Positions 8,802 to 17,651 of a DNA stretch of 58,694 nucleotides are shown here, piece after piece. This stretch comes from an uncultured Bacteroides sp. (lineage in GTDB: Bacteria > Bacteroidota > Bacteroidia > Bacteroidales > Bacteroidaceae): assembly GCA_900556845.1 (NCBI GenBank), contig USQO01000004.1, positions 1 through 58,694 on the forward strand. The letters are read 5' to 3'. Each line of letters begins with the position of its first letter. Position 1 is the first letter of the stretch. A model generated the notes under the pieces. That model was given only the letters and a program-made list of their open reading frames with translations, did not search any database and was not told the DNA's origin. A program made the translations under genes and the position numbers.

Positions 8802-11672
8802 TTATTTTTCAAAGAAGTCAAGAGCTGCTTTCATTATCCGGCTCCGTTGATGTTCACTTTCCACACACTCCAAGGGAAATCCCATAACAAATGTTTTATA
8901 TTTTCCGCTGTATGCGATGCCTGCACTTGTGTTTCCATTTTGATATGCAAAGACTGAATAAGCCGGAGCGGCCGGTACCAGACAATCCGGATTCGGAATT
9001 GCATAGACTTGTTCGTTCATTCTCCCTGGCAATGTCATTTGCTGGTTTAACCCGTAGACCTTGTTCTTTTCTGCAATAGGAATGCTTCCTCCATAACTGT
9101 ATTTCAGAATGTCGGATGTAAATTGCAATGCGGCCGGACTGTTCATGCTTCTGCCGATATAAGCGCCGCTGATGAATAAATTGCCGTTGCGCTGACAGTA
9201 ACCGGCTAGTAATCTCTGCATTACAGGTGACATTCCTTTCAGTTCAGCACCGTATATCAAGTCTACAACGGGGTAGTCAGATAAGTTGACTGTTCTTTTT
9301 TCAACAGCTTCATCGCTGCAGGATACGAAAGAATAATTGCCAGCCATTTGTATTGCTTTCCCATGGATAAACGGATAATCAAACGTATTGCCGGCAATCA
9401 GCATACCTTCCAGCTCGTTACCGCTGTATCCCCATCCATCTTCCGTTTCAATTCCGGCACCCGAACGTGCAAATCCCTGCTGATACCCGCAATATACTGG
9501 TGTCTTGATGTAAGAAACACCTGGGTCATTGGCTAAATCAAATCCTCCGAATTCGGTATCGCAGATACTTGCTGGAGCACTCAGACGGTCGAAAGCGTTG
9601 ACTATAAGTACGGTTCCTTTGCTGCGCTTGGCTTTGTAAGCAGAGAGTGTCTCTGAAGGGAAACTTTCGCCTCCTTTGTTGACTGCGGTAACCTTAAAGC
9701 TGTATACGATGCCTGTTTCAGCTTCGAATGTATACTCGGTATCTTTAACATATACTCCATTGTCGAATCCGCCTCTTCCAATGCGGGTATACACAATGTA
9801 CCCGTCTGGCTTGGCACTTGGCTCTGTGCGGTCGGCTACTGGTTCCCAACTCAGGTGGAAGCTATTTTTCTTTTCCCCGAGTTGAATGGCAAAGTGGCTG
9901 ACCGGAAGCGGTTGTACCACATAATCCTTGTTGTGTAAAGTTGCATTATACTTCAAGATAGATTTATAGATAGACCTGCCTGTCTGAAACTGAAAGTTAG
10001 GATCCAGTCCCAGTCGCATATCGCCGAAATTCTGGTGAGCCAGCAGTTCGAGGATAGCAGAAGGAACAGACGGCAGTCGGGTTTCGCTGTAATTGCGATT
10101 CCACATACTTCTGCGTTTCCAAGTAACATTGCAGGCCATGCTTAAGTCCTTTTGCAACCCTGTAAGTATCAGGTCTGTCAAGTCACGCGATGCATAACGT
10201 GACATGCCGGCATTCAATTTACCGTTGTTGAAGTCCGTTGTATAGATGCCCAGTGAGCCTACCAGTTCGTCTTCTTTAGAAAAACCAGCATCACTGTGTA
10301 TACCCAGTGTCATTTCCATTGGGACATTCAGCCCCTTTTCATTGGGATTGTATACAGAGCCTCCATTCAGGTAGTTTACCATAAGCGACCGCGCATTGAT
10401 GTCGTCATTATAGTCGTTTTGTCCCAGACTTTTGCTATATACCTCATAAGGCATACCCGCCCATTGTCCCCAGTAGCGTGCTCCTTCCAGAAAGCGCGGC
10501 ATTCCGCTGGTTGTTCCGCCTCTTGTAATATTACCCATTCCGCCACCAAAACGCACTGCATCAGCTGTTACCACACCATTTTCAGAGCTTTCGTTACTTA
10601 GGGCAACCATTCCGTAATCGTTCACCCCTTTGTCGAATTCAAACGAACCCAGATAAACCCATGTGCCTTCTCCCATCTTCTGGTTGACACTGAATTCGGT
10701 AACTCCTCCTTTGTGGAAAACCAGATACTTAGCATCACTGACACTGTTGGGAAGCGTAACATAACTTACATATACAGCATACTTGCCTGTTTCCGGAATA
10801 TCCGGAATCCATTGTGCAAAAGCCTTGTCTTTTTTACGGATAGTAGAAATATATCGGGCAGTTCCATCCTTAAAAGGATTGTGTCCGTCAGGGTAAGTCG
10901 CATATCGTTGGGCAAATCCCTTATCCTTTATTTCCTGCCATTGATTTTTACGGTAATTTTCTTCCAGGTAAATGCTTTTGCCGCCTCGGCTGTTATTGTC
11001 TACAATTACCTCATTGCGCTGCCAGTCACGTTCGCGTGGAGTAAATACCACAGCTCCGGCATTTTCCAGCATCGGAATCAGGTAAGGGACAACAATCGAC
11101 TGGGTAAACAAATCTTCCGTTGTACAGAATAGCCGTGGACGTTGCCAAATCCATTCGTTCTTTTTGTTGCTGAAGTAACGACCATGGCTTTGCCAAACGG
11201 CTAAATGCCGGTTTTCCAACCCTTTGGATATTTCATAAGGGCGTGACAAATTACTGACCCATGGCTTTCCTTTATAGTCAACATGTGGGTGCCAGGTTCT
11301 GGAACGGTCGGGAGACCCTTTCTGAATGGCTACCGGTATCAGTTCCTCAATGGCTTTTCCATCGGTTATGATAGAGATTTTGTAATAATTCGTTGGGCCC
11401 GGAAGAATCTGTTTAACAGAACGGTAAATTGCAGCAACGTTCTCTTCTGTAAAAGGCTGGTATCCAAAGTTCTTGTTGGCATAGATAGTCAGCTGTTTTT
11501 TCTGATGGTCTATCTCAGTTCTTTCCAGTTTGCAGTTCCCTATTGTTGCGTTGACAGTTGTATAGTTCGAGAAGAATGCTTGAAGCCGTTCATCAATGGT
11601 AGCTTCCATGGTTTGTGCCCCGACATTATATCCCATGCACAGGCACAGCAACATTATGAAAAATGTTCTCAT
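8802..11672 (-). CDS. Large secreted amidase/xanthan-lyase-like protein with golvesin and Fn3-like domains
   Basis: The 956-residue product starts with a signal peptide (1-19, cleaved after VGA). Residues 160-216 (WQSHGRYF, then ENAGAVVFTPRERD) and 454-464 (MTLGIHSDAGF) resemble the ordered motifs of zinc N-acetylmuramoyl-L-alanine amidases. Between them, residues about 255-375 look like a golvesin/xanthan-lyase carbohydrate-binding domain. A fibronectin-III-like segment follows at about 605-690, and a C-terminal region of about 250 residues resembles nothing I can name. Bacteroides homologues are often labelled xanthan lyase. A cell-wall or glycan role is inferred. It has its own promoter and is not in an operon. 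Confidence 0.75.
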   Translation of the reverse strand: MRTFFIMLLCLCMGYNVGAQTMEATIDERLQAFFSNYTTVNATIGNCKLERTEIDHQKKQLTIYANKNFGYQPFTEENVAAIYRSVKQILPGPTNYYKISIITDGKAIEELIPVAIQKGSPDRSRTWHPHVDYKGKPWVSNLSRPYEISKGLENRHLAVWQSHGRYFSNKKNEWIWQRPRLFCTTEDLFTQSIVVPYLIPMLENAGAVVFTPRERDWQRNEVIVDNNSRGGKSIYLEENYRKNQWQEIKDKGFAQRYATYPDGHNPFKDGTARYISTIRKKDKAFAQWIPDIPETGKYAVYVSYVTLPNSVSDAKYLVFHKGGVTEFSVNQKMGEGTWVYLGSFEFDKGVNDYGMVALSNESSENGVVTADAVRFGGGMGNITRGGTTSGMPRFLEGARYWGQWAGMPYEVYSKSLGQNDYNDDINARSLMVNYLNGGSVYNPNEKGLNVPMEMTLGIHSDAGFSKEDELVGSLGIYTTDFNNGKLNAGMSRYASRDLTDLILTGLQKDLSMACNVTWKRRSMWNRNYSETRLPSVPSAILELLAHQNFGDMRLGLDPNFQFQTGRSIYKSILKYNATLHNKDYVVQPLPVSHFAIQLGEKKNSFHLSWEPVADRTEPSAKPDGYIVYTRIGRGGFDNGVYVKDTEYTFEAETGIVYSFKVTAVNKGGESFPSETLSAYKAKRSKGTVLIVNAFDRLSAPASICDTEFGGFDLANDPGVSYIKTPVYCGYQQGFARSGAGIETEDGWGYSGNELEGMLIAGNTFDYPFIHGKAIQMAGNYSFVSCSDEAVEKRTVNLSDYPVVDLIYGAELKGMSPVMQRLLAGYCQRNGNLFISGAYIGRSMNSPAALQFTSDILKYSYGGSIPIAEKNKVYGLNQQMTLPGRMNEQVYAIPNPDCLVPAAPAYSVFAYQNGNTSAGIAYSGKYKTFVMGFPLECVESEHQRSRIMKAALDFFEK

Positions 11673-11697
11673 TTCCTTATTAAGTTGAAGTATTTTG

Positions 11698-11705
11698 CAA
11701 AGATA
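11698..11705 (-). promoter_or_regulatory. Candidate -7 box TATCTTTG
   Basis: A TATCTTTG on the minus strand lies 26 bp before the ATG of the 956-residue gene and just downstream of the hairpin that ends the acyltransferase unit. Confidence 0.45.
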
Positions 11706-11711
11706 CGAAAA

Positions 11712-11756
11712 GAAAACGGGCGAAACACATTTTTCTTTGTGTTTTCGCCCGTTTTC
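11712..11756 (-). terminator. Intrinsic terminator after the acyltransferase gene
   Basis: Long arms (GAAAACGGGCGAAACAC at 11712-11728 and its complement with one bulged base at 11739-11756) flank a 10-base loop, followed on the minus strand by a T-rich run. It separates the acyltransferase gene from the next unit. Confidence 0.85.
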
Positions 11757-11772
11757 AGTTATGCAGTTTGGA

Positions 11773-12339
11773 TTAAACCTCTTCCAGATTTCCCAAGCAG
11801 AATTTTTCAGGATGCTTACCGGTGAAATCTTTAAAATAAAGTTTTATTTCTCTCATATCTTTATTTATGTCACCACTTGGCATAATCACCTTCGTTGCCT
11901 TGATGCATTTCTCTTTATAGTCTATTCCTATCAGGACAATAGGAATGTTGGCACCTTGGGCAATGTAGTAAAATCCTTTCTTCCAGTTGGGGTTGGCCGA
12001 ACGTGTTCCTTCCGGTGTGATAGCCAGATGGAACTTTTTGCTATTCTTTGCCTTGGCTATCATCTGGTCTACCAGTGATGTCCTTTTGCTTCGGTACACG
12101 GGAATACCTCCCATCCATCTGAACAGAATTCCCAATGGAAAGAAAAACCATTCTTTTTTCATCATAAAACCGGAATCTCTTCCTACGGCAGCAATAAAGA
12201 GCTTACCAATAAAAAGATCCCAGTTAGTGGTGTGTGGTGCAGCACAGATGATGCACTTGTCGTAATCCGGAACCGTTACTTCTGCTTTCCATCCCAGCAG
12301 CGTGTGGTAGATGAATTTACAAATTGCTTGTTTCATCAC
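11773..12339 (-). CDS. 1-acyl-glycerol-3-phosphate acyltransferase-like protein (PlsC family)
   Basis: This 188-residue protein carries the glycerolipid acyltransferase motifs: block I HTTNWD (HX4D), a block around RWMGGIPVYRS, and ITPEGTRS for substrate binding. It should transfer an acyl chain to a lysophospholipid or related acceptor at the inner membrane. It is shorter than canonical PlsC and lacks an N-terminal transmembrane helix, so it may be a peripheral paralogue and not the main PlsC. The upstream 90-residue gene ends 4 bp before its start, so the two form an operon closed by the hairpin at 11712. Confidence 0.85.
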   Translation of the reverse strand: MMKQAICKFIYHTLLGWKAEVTVPDYDKCIICAAPHTTNWDLFIGKLFIAAVGRDSGFMMKKEWFFFPLGILFRWMGGIPVYRSKRTSLVDQMIAKAKNSKKFHLAITPEGTRSANPNWKKGFYYIAQGANIPIVLIGIDYKEKCIKATKVIMPSGDINKDMREIKLYFKDFTGKHPEKFCLGNLEEV

Positions 12340-12343
12340 ACTT

Positions 12344-12616
12344 TTAGCCGTTCACGCTTTCCAGTTCCTGAAACAGTTCTGTAACTCCCTTGTTGAAGTC
12401 TTCACGAAGTTTTTTGTAAAATCCCTTCGTATTTCCCGGTTCGGTGTGACTGATACGGCTCACAATATCTTTCTGCAAATTTACGGCTTTTAATAAAATA
12501 GGTTTAAGAGCTTCTCTTTTTGCTTCATCAGCCATTGCACCTTCATAAATACACATGCCAATCAGAAGATTGGAAATATAGTTTACGCTTTTTTTCAAAT
12601 TTCTTCTACTTGCCAT
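12344..12616 (-). CDS. Conserved hypothetical protein, 90 aa
   Basis: I do not recognise a named family. The product is a small helical protein with a basic N-terminus (MASRRNLKKSVNYIS), no signal peptide and no clear membrane span. It is packed 4 bp upstream of the PlsC-like gene, so co-expression with lipid acyl transfer is likely. A TATCTTTA sequence about 40 bp upstream could be its -7 box. Confidence 0.65.
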   Translation of the reverse strand: MASRRNLKKSVNYISNLLIGMCIYEGAMADEAKREALKPILLKAVNLQKDIVSRISHTEPGNTKGFYKKLREDFNKGVTELFQELESVNG

Positions 12617-12755
12617 AAAACAAATTCTTTTTGGTTAATAAATCAATTCGTGGTAAAGATAACATTTTTATTTGGATACGTTTTTATTTTTCCAAAAAAA
12701 ACACGAAATTTGCAGAAGTTAAGAGAATATTTACTCCTTAAATAAAAGTATTAAT

Positions 12756-14402
12756 ATGACAAAAAGTGCATTACAAATTGCCAGAGCTGCTTATCAGCCA
12801 AAGCTTCCTAAAGCATTGCTGGGCGCTGTAAAAGTAAAAGAAGGTGAACCTACTCAGTCTGTAGCTGACCAGGAAGCAATTAAGAAATTGTTCCCGAACA
12901 CTTATGGCATGCCGCTGATTCAGTTTGAAGAAGGTGGTGAAGCTGTAAATTTCCCTGCTATCAATGTAGGTGTGATTTTGTCAGGTGGACAGGCTCCTGG
13001 TGGTCACAACGTAATTTCTGGTTTGTTCGATGGTATTAAAAAACTGAACAAAGACAGCAAACTGTATGGTTTTATTCTAGGCCCTGGTGGTTTGGTTGAC
13101 CATAACTATAAAGAACTTACTGCTGACATTATCGATGAATACCGTAATACTGGTGGTTTCGATATCATCGGTTCTGGCCGTACTAAACTGGAAAAAGAAG
13201 AACAGTTCGAAAAAGGTCTGGAAATCATCCGTGAACTGGGTATCAAAGCTTTGGTTATCATCGGTGGTGACGACTCTAATACAAATGCATGTGTATTGGC
13301 TGAATACTATGCTGCTAAGAACTATGGTGTTCAGGTAATCGGTTGTCCTAAGACTATCGACGGTGACTTGAAGAACGCAATGATTGAAACTTCTTTCGGT
13401 TTCGATACAGCTTGTAAAACTTATGCAGAAGTTATCGGTAACATCCAGCGTGACTGTAATTCAGCTCGTAAATACTGGCACTTCATCAAATTGATGGGTC
13501 GTTCAGCTTCTCACATCGCTTTGGAATGTGCATTGCAGGTTCAGCCTAATATCTGTATCGTTTCTGAAGAAGTTGAAGCTAAAGACATGTCTTTGGATGA
13601 TGTAGTAACATACATCGCTCAGGTTGTAGCAGACCGTGCTGCTGCCGGCAACAACTTCGGTACAGTTTTGATTCCTGAAGGTTTGATCGAGTTCATTCCT
13701 GCTATGAAACGTCTGATTGCTGAATTGAACGACTTCTTGGCTGCTAACGGTGAAGAATTCAACAGCATCGACCGTGCTAACCAGCGTGAATATATCATCA
13801 ACCACTTGTCTGCTGAAAATGCTGCTATCTACGCTTCACTTCCAGAAGGTGTTGCTCGTCAGCTTTCTTTGGATCGTGACCCACACGGAAACGTACAGGT
13901 TTCTTTGATCGAAACAGAAAAATTGCTGTCTGAAATGGTAGCTACCAAGTTGGCTGAATGGAAGAAAGAAGGCAAATATGTTGGTAAATTTGCTCCTCAG
14001 CACCACTTCTTCGGTTACGAAGGACGTTGCGCTGCTCCTTCTAACTTTGATGCAGACTATTGCTATTCTTTGGGTTACACAGCTTCTGTACTGATTGCTA
14101 ACGGTAAGACTGGTTATATGTCTTCTGTACGCAACACTACAGCTCCTGCTGCTGAATGGATTGCAGGTGGTGTACCTATTACTATGATGATGAATATGGA
14201 ACGTCGTCACGGTGAAATGAAACCGGTTATCCAGAAAGCTCTGGTTAAATTGGATGGTGCTCCTTTCAAAGCATTCGCTGCTCAGCGTGAAACTTGGGCT
14301 AAGGAAACTGCATACGTTTACCCAGGTCCTATCCAGTACTTTGGTCCTACTGAAGTTTGCGATGAACCAACTAAGACTTTGCAGTTGGAACAAGCTAAAT
14401 AA
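12756..14402 (+). CDS. pfp: Diphosphate-fructose-6-phosphate 1-phosphotransferase (PPi-PFK)
   Basis: This enzyme reversibly phosphorylates fructose-6-phosphate with pyrophosphate in glycolysis. The 548-residue length fits the long PPi-PFK class. Visible motifs are GGQAPGGHN in the nucleotide/PPi site, IIGGDDSNTN, PKTIDGDLKN with catalytic Asp, MGRSASHIALEC, and PEGLIEF. Codon choice is strikingly regular (GGT, GCT, GAA, AAA, CGT dominate), as expected of a highly expressed gene. It stands alone with a perfect 13-bp terminator hairpin. The leader has no clear consensus -7 box. Confidence 0.96.
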   Translation: MTKSALQIARAAYQPKLPKALLGAVKVKEGEPTQSVADQEAIKKLFPNTYGMPLIQFEEGGEAVNFPAINVGVILSGGQAPGGHNVISGLFDGIKKLNKDSKLYGFILGPGGLVDHNYKELTADIIDEYRNTGGFDIIGSGRTKLEKEEQFEKGLEIIRELGIKALVIIGGDDSNTNACVLAEYYAAKNYGVQVIGCPKTIDGDLKNAMIETSFGFDTACKTYAEVIGNIQRDCNSARKYWHFIKLMGRSASHIALECALQVQPNICIVSEEVEAKDMSLDDVVTYIAQVVADRAAAGNNFGTVLIPEGLIEFIPAMKRLIAELNDFLAANGEEFNSIDRANQREYIINHLSAENAAIYASLPEGVARQLSLDRDPHGNVQVSLIETEKLLSEMVATKLAEWKKEGKYVGKFAPQHHFFGYEGRCAAPSNFDADYCYSLGYTASVLIANGKTGYMSSVRNTTAPAAEWIAGGVPITMMMNMERRHGEMKPVIQKALVKLDGAPFKAFAAQRETWAKETAYVYPGPIQYFGPTEVCDEPTKTLQLEQAK

Positions 14403-14432
14403 TTGTTACTGAATCTGATGTAACATTTTCTA

Positions 14433-14477
14433 AACACTACAGATGGACCTTTTGCAGGCATCTGTAGTGTTCTTTTT
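14433..14477 (+). terminator. Intrinsic terminator after pfp
   Basis: Perfect 13-bp arms (14433-14445 and 14459-14471, AACACTACAGATG and its complement) flank a 13-base loop, followed by CTTTTT. Confidence 0.92.
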
Positions 14478-14518
14478 ATAGGAACTTCATATTGCTGTCT
14501 GTTTTTAAATTATTGTGT

Positions 14519-15511
14519 ATGACGAAACAACCGCCCATAATGGGGGTGGATAAACCTGAAAAACGCCGTGTCAGAAAAACTGGTGGCACGAAGCGTACTG
14601 CTGGCTCTTCCCGTTCTTCTGGCAAGAGTGCCCGTTCATCTGTTTCTGCCAAAAGAGGAGGCAAAAAATCGAAGAACAAGAAAAAGTGGAATATGCCTGT
14701 ATGGTGTTATTACATCCTTATGGGAGTTACGACGGTTATCTTTATGGGTTGCTTTTATTATTTCTTCATTAAGCCTTATTCTTATCGTTGGAAACCTTGC
14801 TATGGTGCCAAAGCATACGGAGTATGTATGCCTTTAGATTACGAAGTGCATGGCATAGATATCTCTCATCATCAGGGAAAAATCAATTGGGGATTACTCA
14901 AGAAGACCAACGATACACGCTTTCCTATACGCTTCGTATTTATGAAAGCTTCAGAAGGTGGAGATTTCCCCGACAAGGCTTTTGCGGTAAATTTTGAAGA
15001 GTCTCGCCGTAATGGCTTTATTCGTGGTGCCTATCATTTTTACAATCCTAAGACGGACCCGGTGAAACAAGCTGACTTTTTTATACGCACAGTTCAGTTG
15101 ACAGCAGGTGACTTGCCTCCAGTCTTGGATATAGAAGTGCGTGGCGATAATGAAGGGAAATTGCGTCGTGACCTGAAAATATGGCTTGATAAAGTAGAAA
15201 ACCATTATGGAGTGAAGCCTATTCTATATACATCTTATAAGTTCAAGACCCGTTATCTGAACGATTCTGTTTTCAATTCGTATCCCTATTGGATTGCACA
15301 TTATTATGTAGATTCTGTACAGTATAAAGGGCAATGGACTTTTTGGCAGCATACCGATGTAGGTACACTTCCCGGAATCAAGGAACAGGCTGATTTGAAT
15401 GTATTCAACGGCTCGTTTGAGGATTTGAAAGAGATGCTCATTGCTGCTCCCGATTCGGTTGCAGCCGACAGTAATAAGGTTATTAAAAAGAACAAAAGAC
15501 AAAAAGTATGA
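14519..15511 (+). CDS. Membrane-anchored glycoside hydrolase family 25 (lysozyme-like)
   Basis: The 330-residue product starts with a very basic Ser/Lys/Arg-rich tail (1-58), then one transmembrane helix (about 61-84), then a GH25 domain. The catalytic-region motifs are HGIDISHHQG (111-120, Asp114) and PVLDIEV (201-207, Asp204 and Glu206). It probably cleaves the glycan strand of peptidoglycan on the periplasmic side of the inner membrane. I start at ATG 14519; an in-frame ATG at 14492 lies next to the pfp terminator and adds only 9 residues. Its end overlaps the next gene by 4 bp. Confidence 0.88.
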   Translation: MTKQPPIMGVDKPEKRRVRKTGGTKRTAGSSRSSGKSARSSVSAKRGGKKSKNKKKWNMPVWCYYILMGVTTVIFMGCFYYFFIKPYSYRWKPCYGAKAYGVCMPLDYEVHGIDISHHQGKINWGLLKKTNDTRFPIRFVFMKASEGGDFPDKAFAVNFEESRRNGFIRGAYHFYNPKTDPVKQADFFIRTVQLTAGDLPPVLDIEVRGDNEGKLRRDLKIWLDKVENHYGVKPILYTSYKFKTRYLNDSVFNSYPYWIAHYYVDSVQYKGQWTFWQHTDVGTLPGIKEQADLNVFNGSFEDLKEMLIAAPDSVAADSNKVIKKNKRQKV

Positions 15512-15879
15512 ATTTAGTTTTGAATATTATCTGGATAATTTGTGGCGGATTTATCATTTGTCTGGAATACATCCTTTCCAGTTTATTGTTAATGTGTACC
15601 ATTGTGGGTATACCTTTCGGCATACAGACTTTTAAGTTGGGAATACTTTCTTTATGTCCGTTCGGTTGTGAAGTACGTAATACACCTACTGCCGGCGGCT
15701 GTCTGGGTACCCTGATGAATGTTCTGTGGATATTCCTTGGTGGAATCTGGATTTGTATTTCTCATCTATTATTGGGGTTGCTGTTTTGTATCACCATCAT
15801 CGGGATACCCTTTGGCCGTCAGCATTTCAAGTTGGCTACATTGGCTTTAACTCCCTTTGGCAAGGAAGTCGTTTCTTGA
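15508..15879 (+). CDS. YccF-family inner-membrane protein
   Basis: The 123-residue product carries two copies of the YccF signature (IVGIPFGIQTFKLGILSLCPFG and IIGIPFGRQHFKLATLALTPFG), each preceded by a hydrophobic helix. No biochemical function is established for YccF proteins. The ATG overlaps the GH25 stop by 4 bp (ATGA type), indicating translational coupling, so it may be a membrane partner of the lysozyme-like protein. Its stop is 4 bp from the convergent PH-domain gene. Confidence 0.85.
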   Translation: MNLVLNIIWIICGGFIICLEYILSSLLLMCTIVGIPFGIQTFKLGILSLCPFGCEVRNTPTAGGCLGTLMNVLWIFLGGIWICISHLLLGLLFCITIIGIPFGRQHFKLATLALTPFGKEVVS

Positions 15880-15883
15880 TTTC

Positions 15884-16261
15884 TTATTTCAGGATATGTT
15901 CGGCTATCAGTTTCTGAAGCTCTTCCATATCAGTTCCAGGGCCGAAATTTATTTCAATCGGCTCGCTCATGCCACGTACCCATAATTTCATTTCCGCATC
16001 TTCGTCGAATGTACCGGCAGTTTCCACAGAAAAACAGGCAACCGACTGGTAAGGGATAGACAGAAACTCTTTTTTCTTTCCAGTCACACCTTGCGTGTTT
16101 TGGATAATGAGGCGCTTGTTTGTGAAAATCCATTTGTCGCGGATGTGTGAGAATGCGCGTTCTATTACTTCATCTTTGCATAAAATAGGGGCATAGGATT
16201 TATTTATTTCCCGGATGTCTGTTTCCGATGCATTGCCCATAATCATATTAAAAAGTCCCAT
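15884..16261 (-). CDS. Bacterial PH-domain protein
   Basis: The 125-residue product resembles single bacterial pleckstrin-homology domain proteins. A short helical N-terminus is followed by a beta-rich core with KWIFTNKRLIIQNTQGVTGKKKEF, IPYQSVACFSVETAGTFDEDAEMKLWV and a closing helix. These form oligomeric rings of unknown role. There is no signal peptide, so it is cytoplasmic. It has its own start downstream of nothing on its strand, and the kinase gene begins a new unit at 16323. Confidence 0.8.
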   Translation of the reverse strand: MGLFNMIMGNASETDIREINKSYAPILCKDEVIERAFSHIRDKWIFTNKRLIIQNTQGVTGKKKEFLSIPYQSVACFSVETAGTFDEDAEMKLWVRGMSEPIEINFGPGTDMEELQKLIAEHILK

Positions 16262-16322
16262 AGCAATATAAATTTAAGAGACCTCGGTAAAGGTCTTGTG
16301 TTTATCAGTTGCAAGATACGAA

Positions 16323-17633
16323 TTATTTCTTTTCAGGAAAACTAATTCTGAAACGAGTTAATCCGTCTGAATAGGTGCGGAGTGAAAAAATACAACCGTG
16401 GTTGCTCAACACCTCGCGGATGAAAAGCAGGCCGATACCTTGCCCGTTGGGTTTAGTCGAAAAGAACGGACTAAACAGTTTGGCCTCCGTTTCGCGGCTG
16501 ATTCCCGGTCCATTGTCTGCTATTTCCAGCATCACCGGCGAGTTGGTGGTGCGGATAGTGATATTTCCTTTGCTGCCGATACTTTCGGCTGCATTTTTAA
16601 GAATGTTCACCAGCACCTGCTCAAAGAGTACCGTGTCAATCATTACTTCTGGATTTTCCATGCATAATTCATTTTGGAGCGTAATTTCTCGTTCCCGGCA
16701 AATTGTTTCCATAAACATCTGGCAGGCCACTACCCGGTCATTCAGTCTTACGGCTTCCGGATGCGGTTCGGGTATCTTTACTACATTGGCAAAGTTGGTG
16801 ATAAACTGACTCATGCCGTAGCAGCGGTCCGAGCACACCTTCATTACTTCGCGCAGGTCCTCGCTTCCGTCTACATCCTCCAATGCCTCGGTTACACTGT
16901 CCAGCGTAGAAGTGATTCCGGCAGTCGTATTGTTTACCTCATGGGCTATCATGCGGATAACCTTCTCGTAAGCTTTCTTTTCAGCTTTGACCACTTCTGT
17001 TGTCAGACTTTCTATTAGTATAAAAGGATGCGCAAATCCCCGGTCGATGAACGACAGGCGCGAGCACCGATATATCTGCGAGTCACTCAGCCGGATGGTC
17101 TGGGTACTGTCCTTGTCCAGTCGGTTGATTTCTTCGGCCAGCGGAGTTGTAAGAACCTTCAGTGGTTTTCCCGTAATTTCATGCTTATTGGAGAATCCCA
17201 GAAAATGTACGGCTGCATCATTCAGCATAGATACCTCATTGTCGAAGGTCAGAATAATCACTCCCATGGGCGAAACGCTGATAAGCAAATCCAGAAAATG
17301 ATTCTGCTCGCGCAGCCGCAGGCGTTCATTCTTTAGCTGGTCCATCATGCGGTTGAACATTTTTACAATACGGTCGGCCTCTGCCTGTCCTACAGGCGAA
17401 AGCCGGCTGCTGAAGTCCTGTTCGCGAAGCAGGTCCATACCGTTGGCTATGCTCTTCAAAGGATTTACAACTTTCCTATAAAAGTAGACCAGTAGAATCA
17501 GGCTTAGAAAAACCAGGGCTTGCCCCGCCTGAAATGCGACATTATTTTCTTGTTTCAGTGTTGCGACGAGCAGAATTCCCCATAAGAGCAACAGCATAAA
17601 AGCCAGCACAAAGAACAGGTATTTGATTTTCAT
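16323..17633 (-). CDS. NtrY/NtrB-like sensor histidine kinase
   Basis: The 436-residue kinase has two N-terminal transmembrane helices (about 5-25 and 36-52) with only a short loop between them, a HAMP-like linker (52-105) and a PAS-like region (about 112-215). The dimerisation helix has the phospho-acceptor His231 in MIAHEVNN, and the ATPase domain follows with N-box NILKNAAES (343-351), G1 ADNGPGI (372-378), FSPFFSTK (387-394) and G2 GQGIG (397-401). The small periplasmic loop suggests it senses a membrane or intracellular state. It lies 18 bp after its partner regulator and is the last gene of the efflux island. Confidence 0.93.
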   Translation of the reverse strand: MKIKYLFFVLAFMLLLLWGILLVATLKQENNVAFQAGQALVFLSLILLVYFYRKVVNPLKSIANGMDLLREQDFSSRLSPVGQAEADRIVKMFNRMMDQLKNERLRLREQNHFLDLLISVSPMGVIILTFDNEVSMLNDAAVHFLGFSNKHEITGKPLKVLTTPLAEEINRLDKDSTQTIRLSDSQIYRCSRLSFIDRGFAHPFILIESLTTEVVKAEKKAYEKVIRMIAHEVNNTTAGITSTLDSVTEALEDVDGSEDLREVMKVCSDRCYGMSQFITNFANVVKIPEPHPEAVRLNDRVVACQMFMETICREREITLQNELCMENPEVMIDTVLFEQVLVNILKNAAESIGSKGNITIRTTNSPVMLEIADNGPGISRETEAKLFSPFFSTKPNGQGIGLLFIREVLSNHGCIFSLRTYSDGLTRFRISFPEKK

Positions 17634-17651
17634 AACCCAATGCAGTATTAC

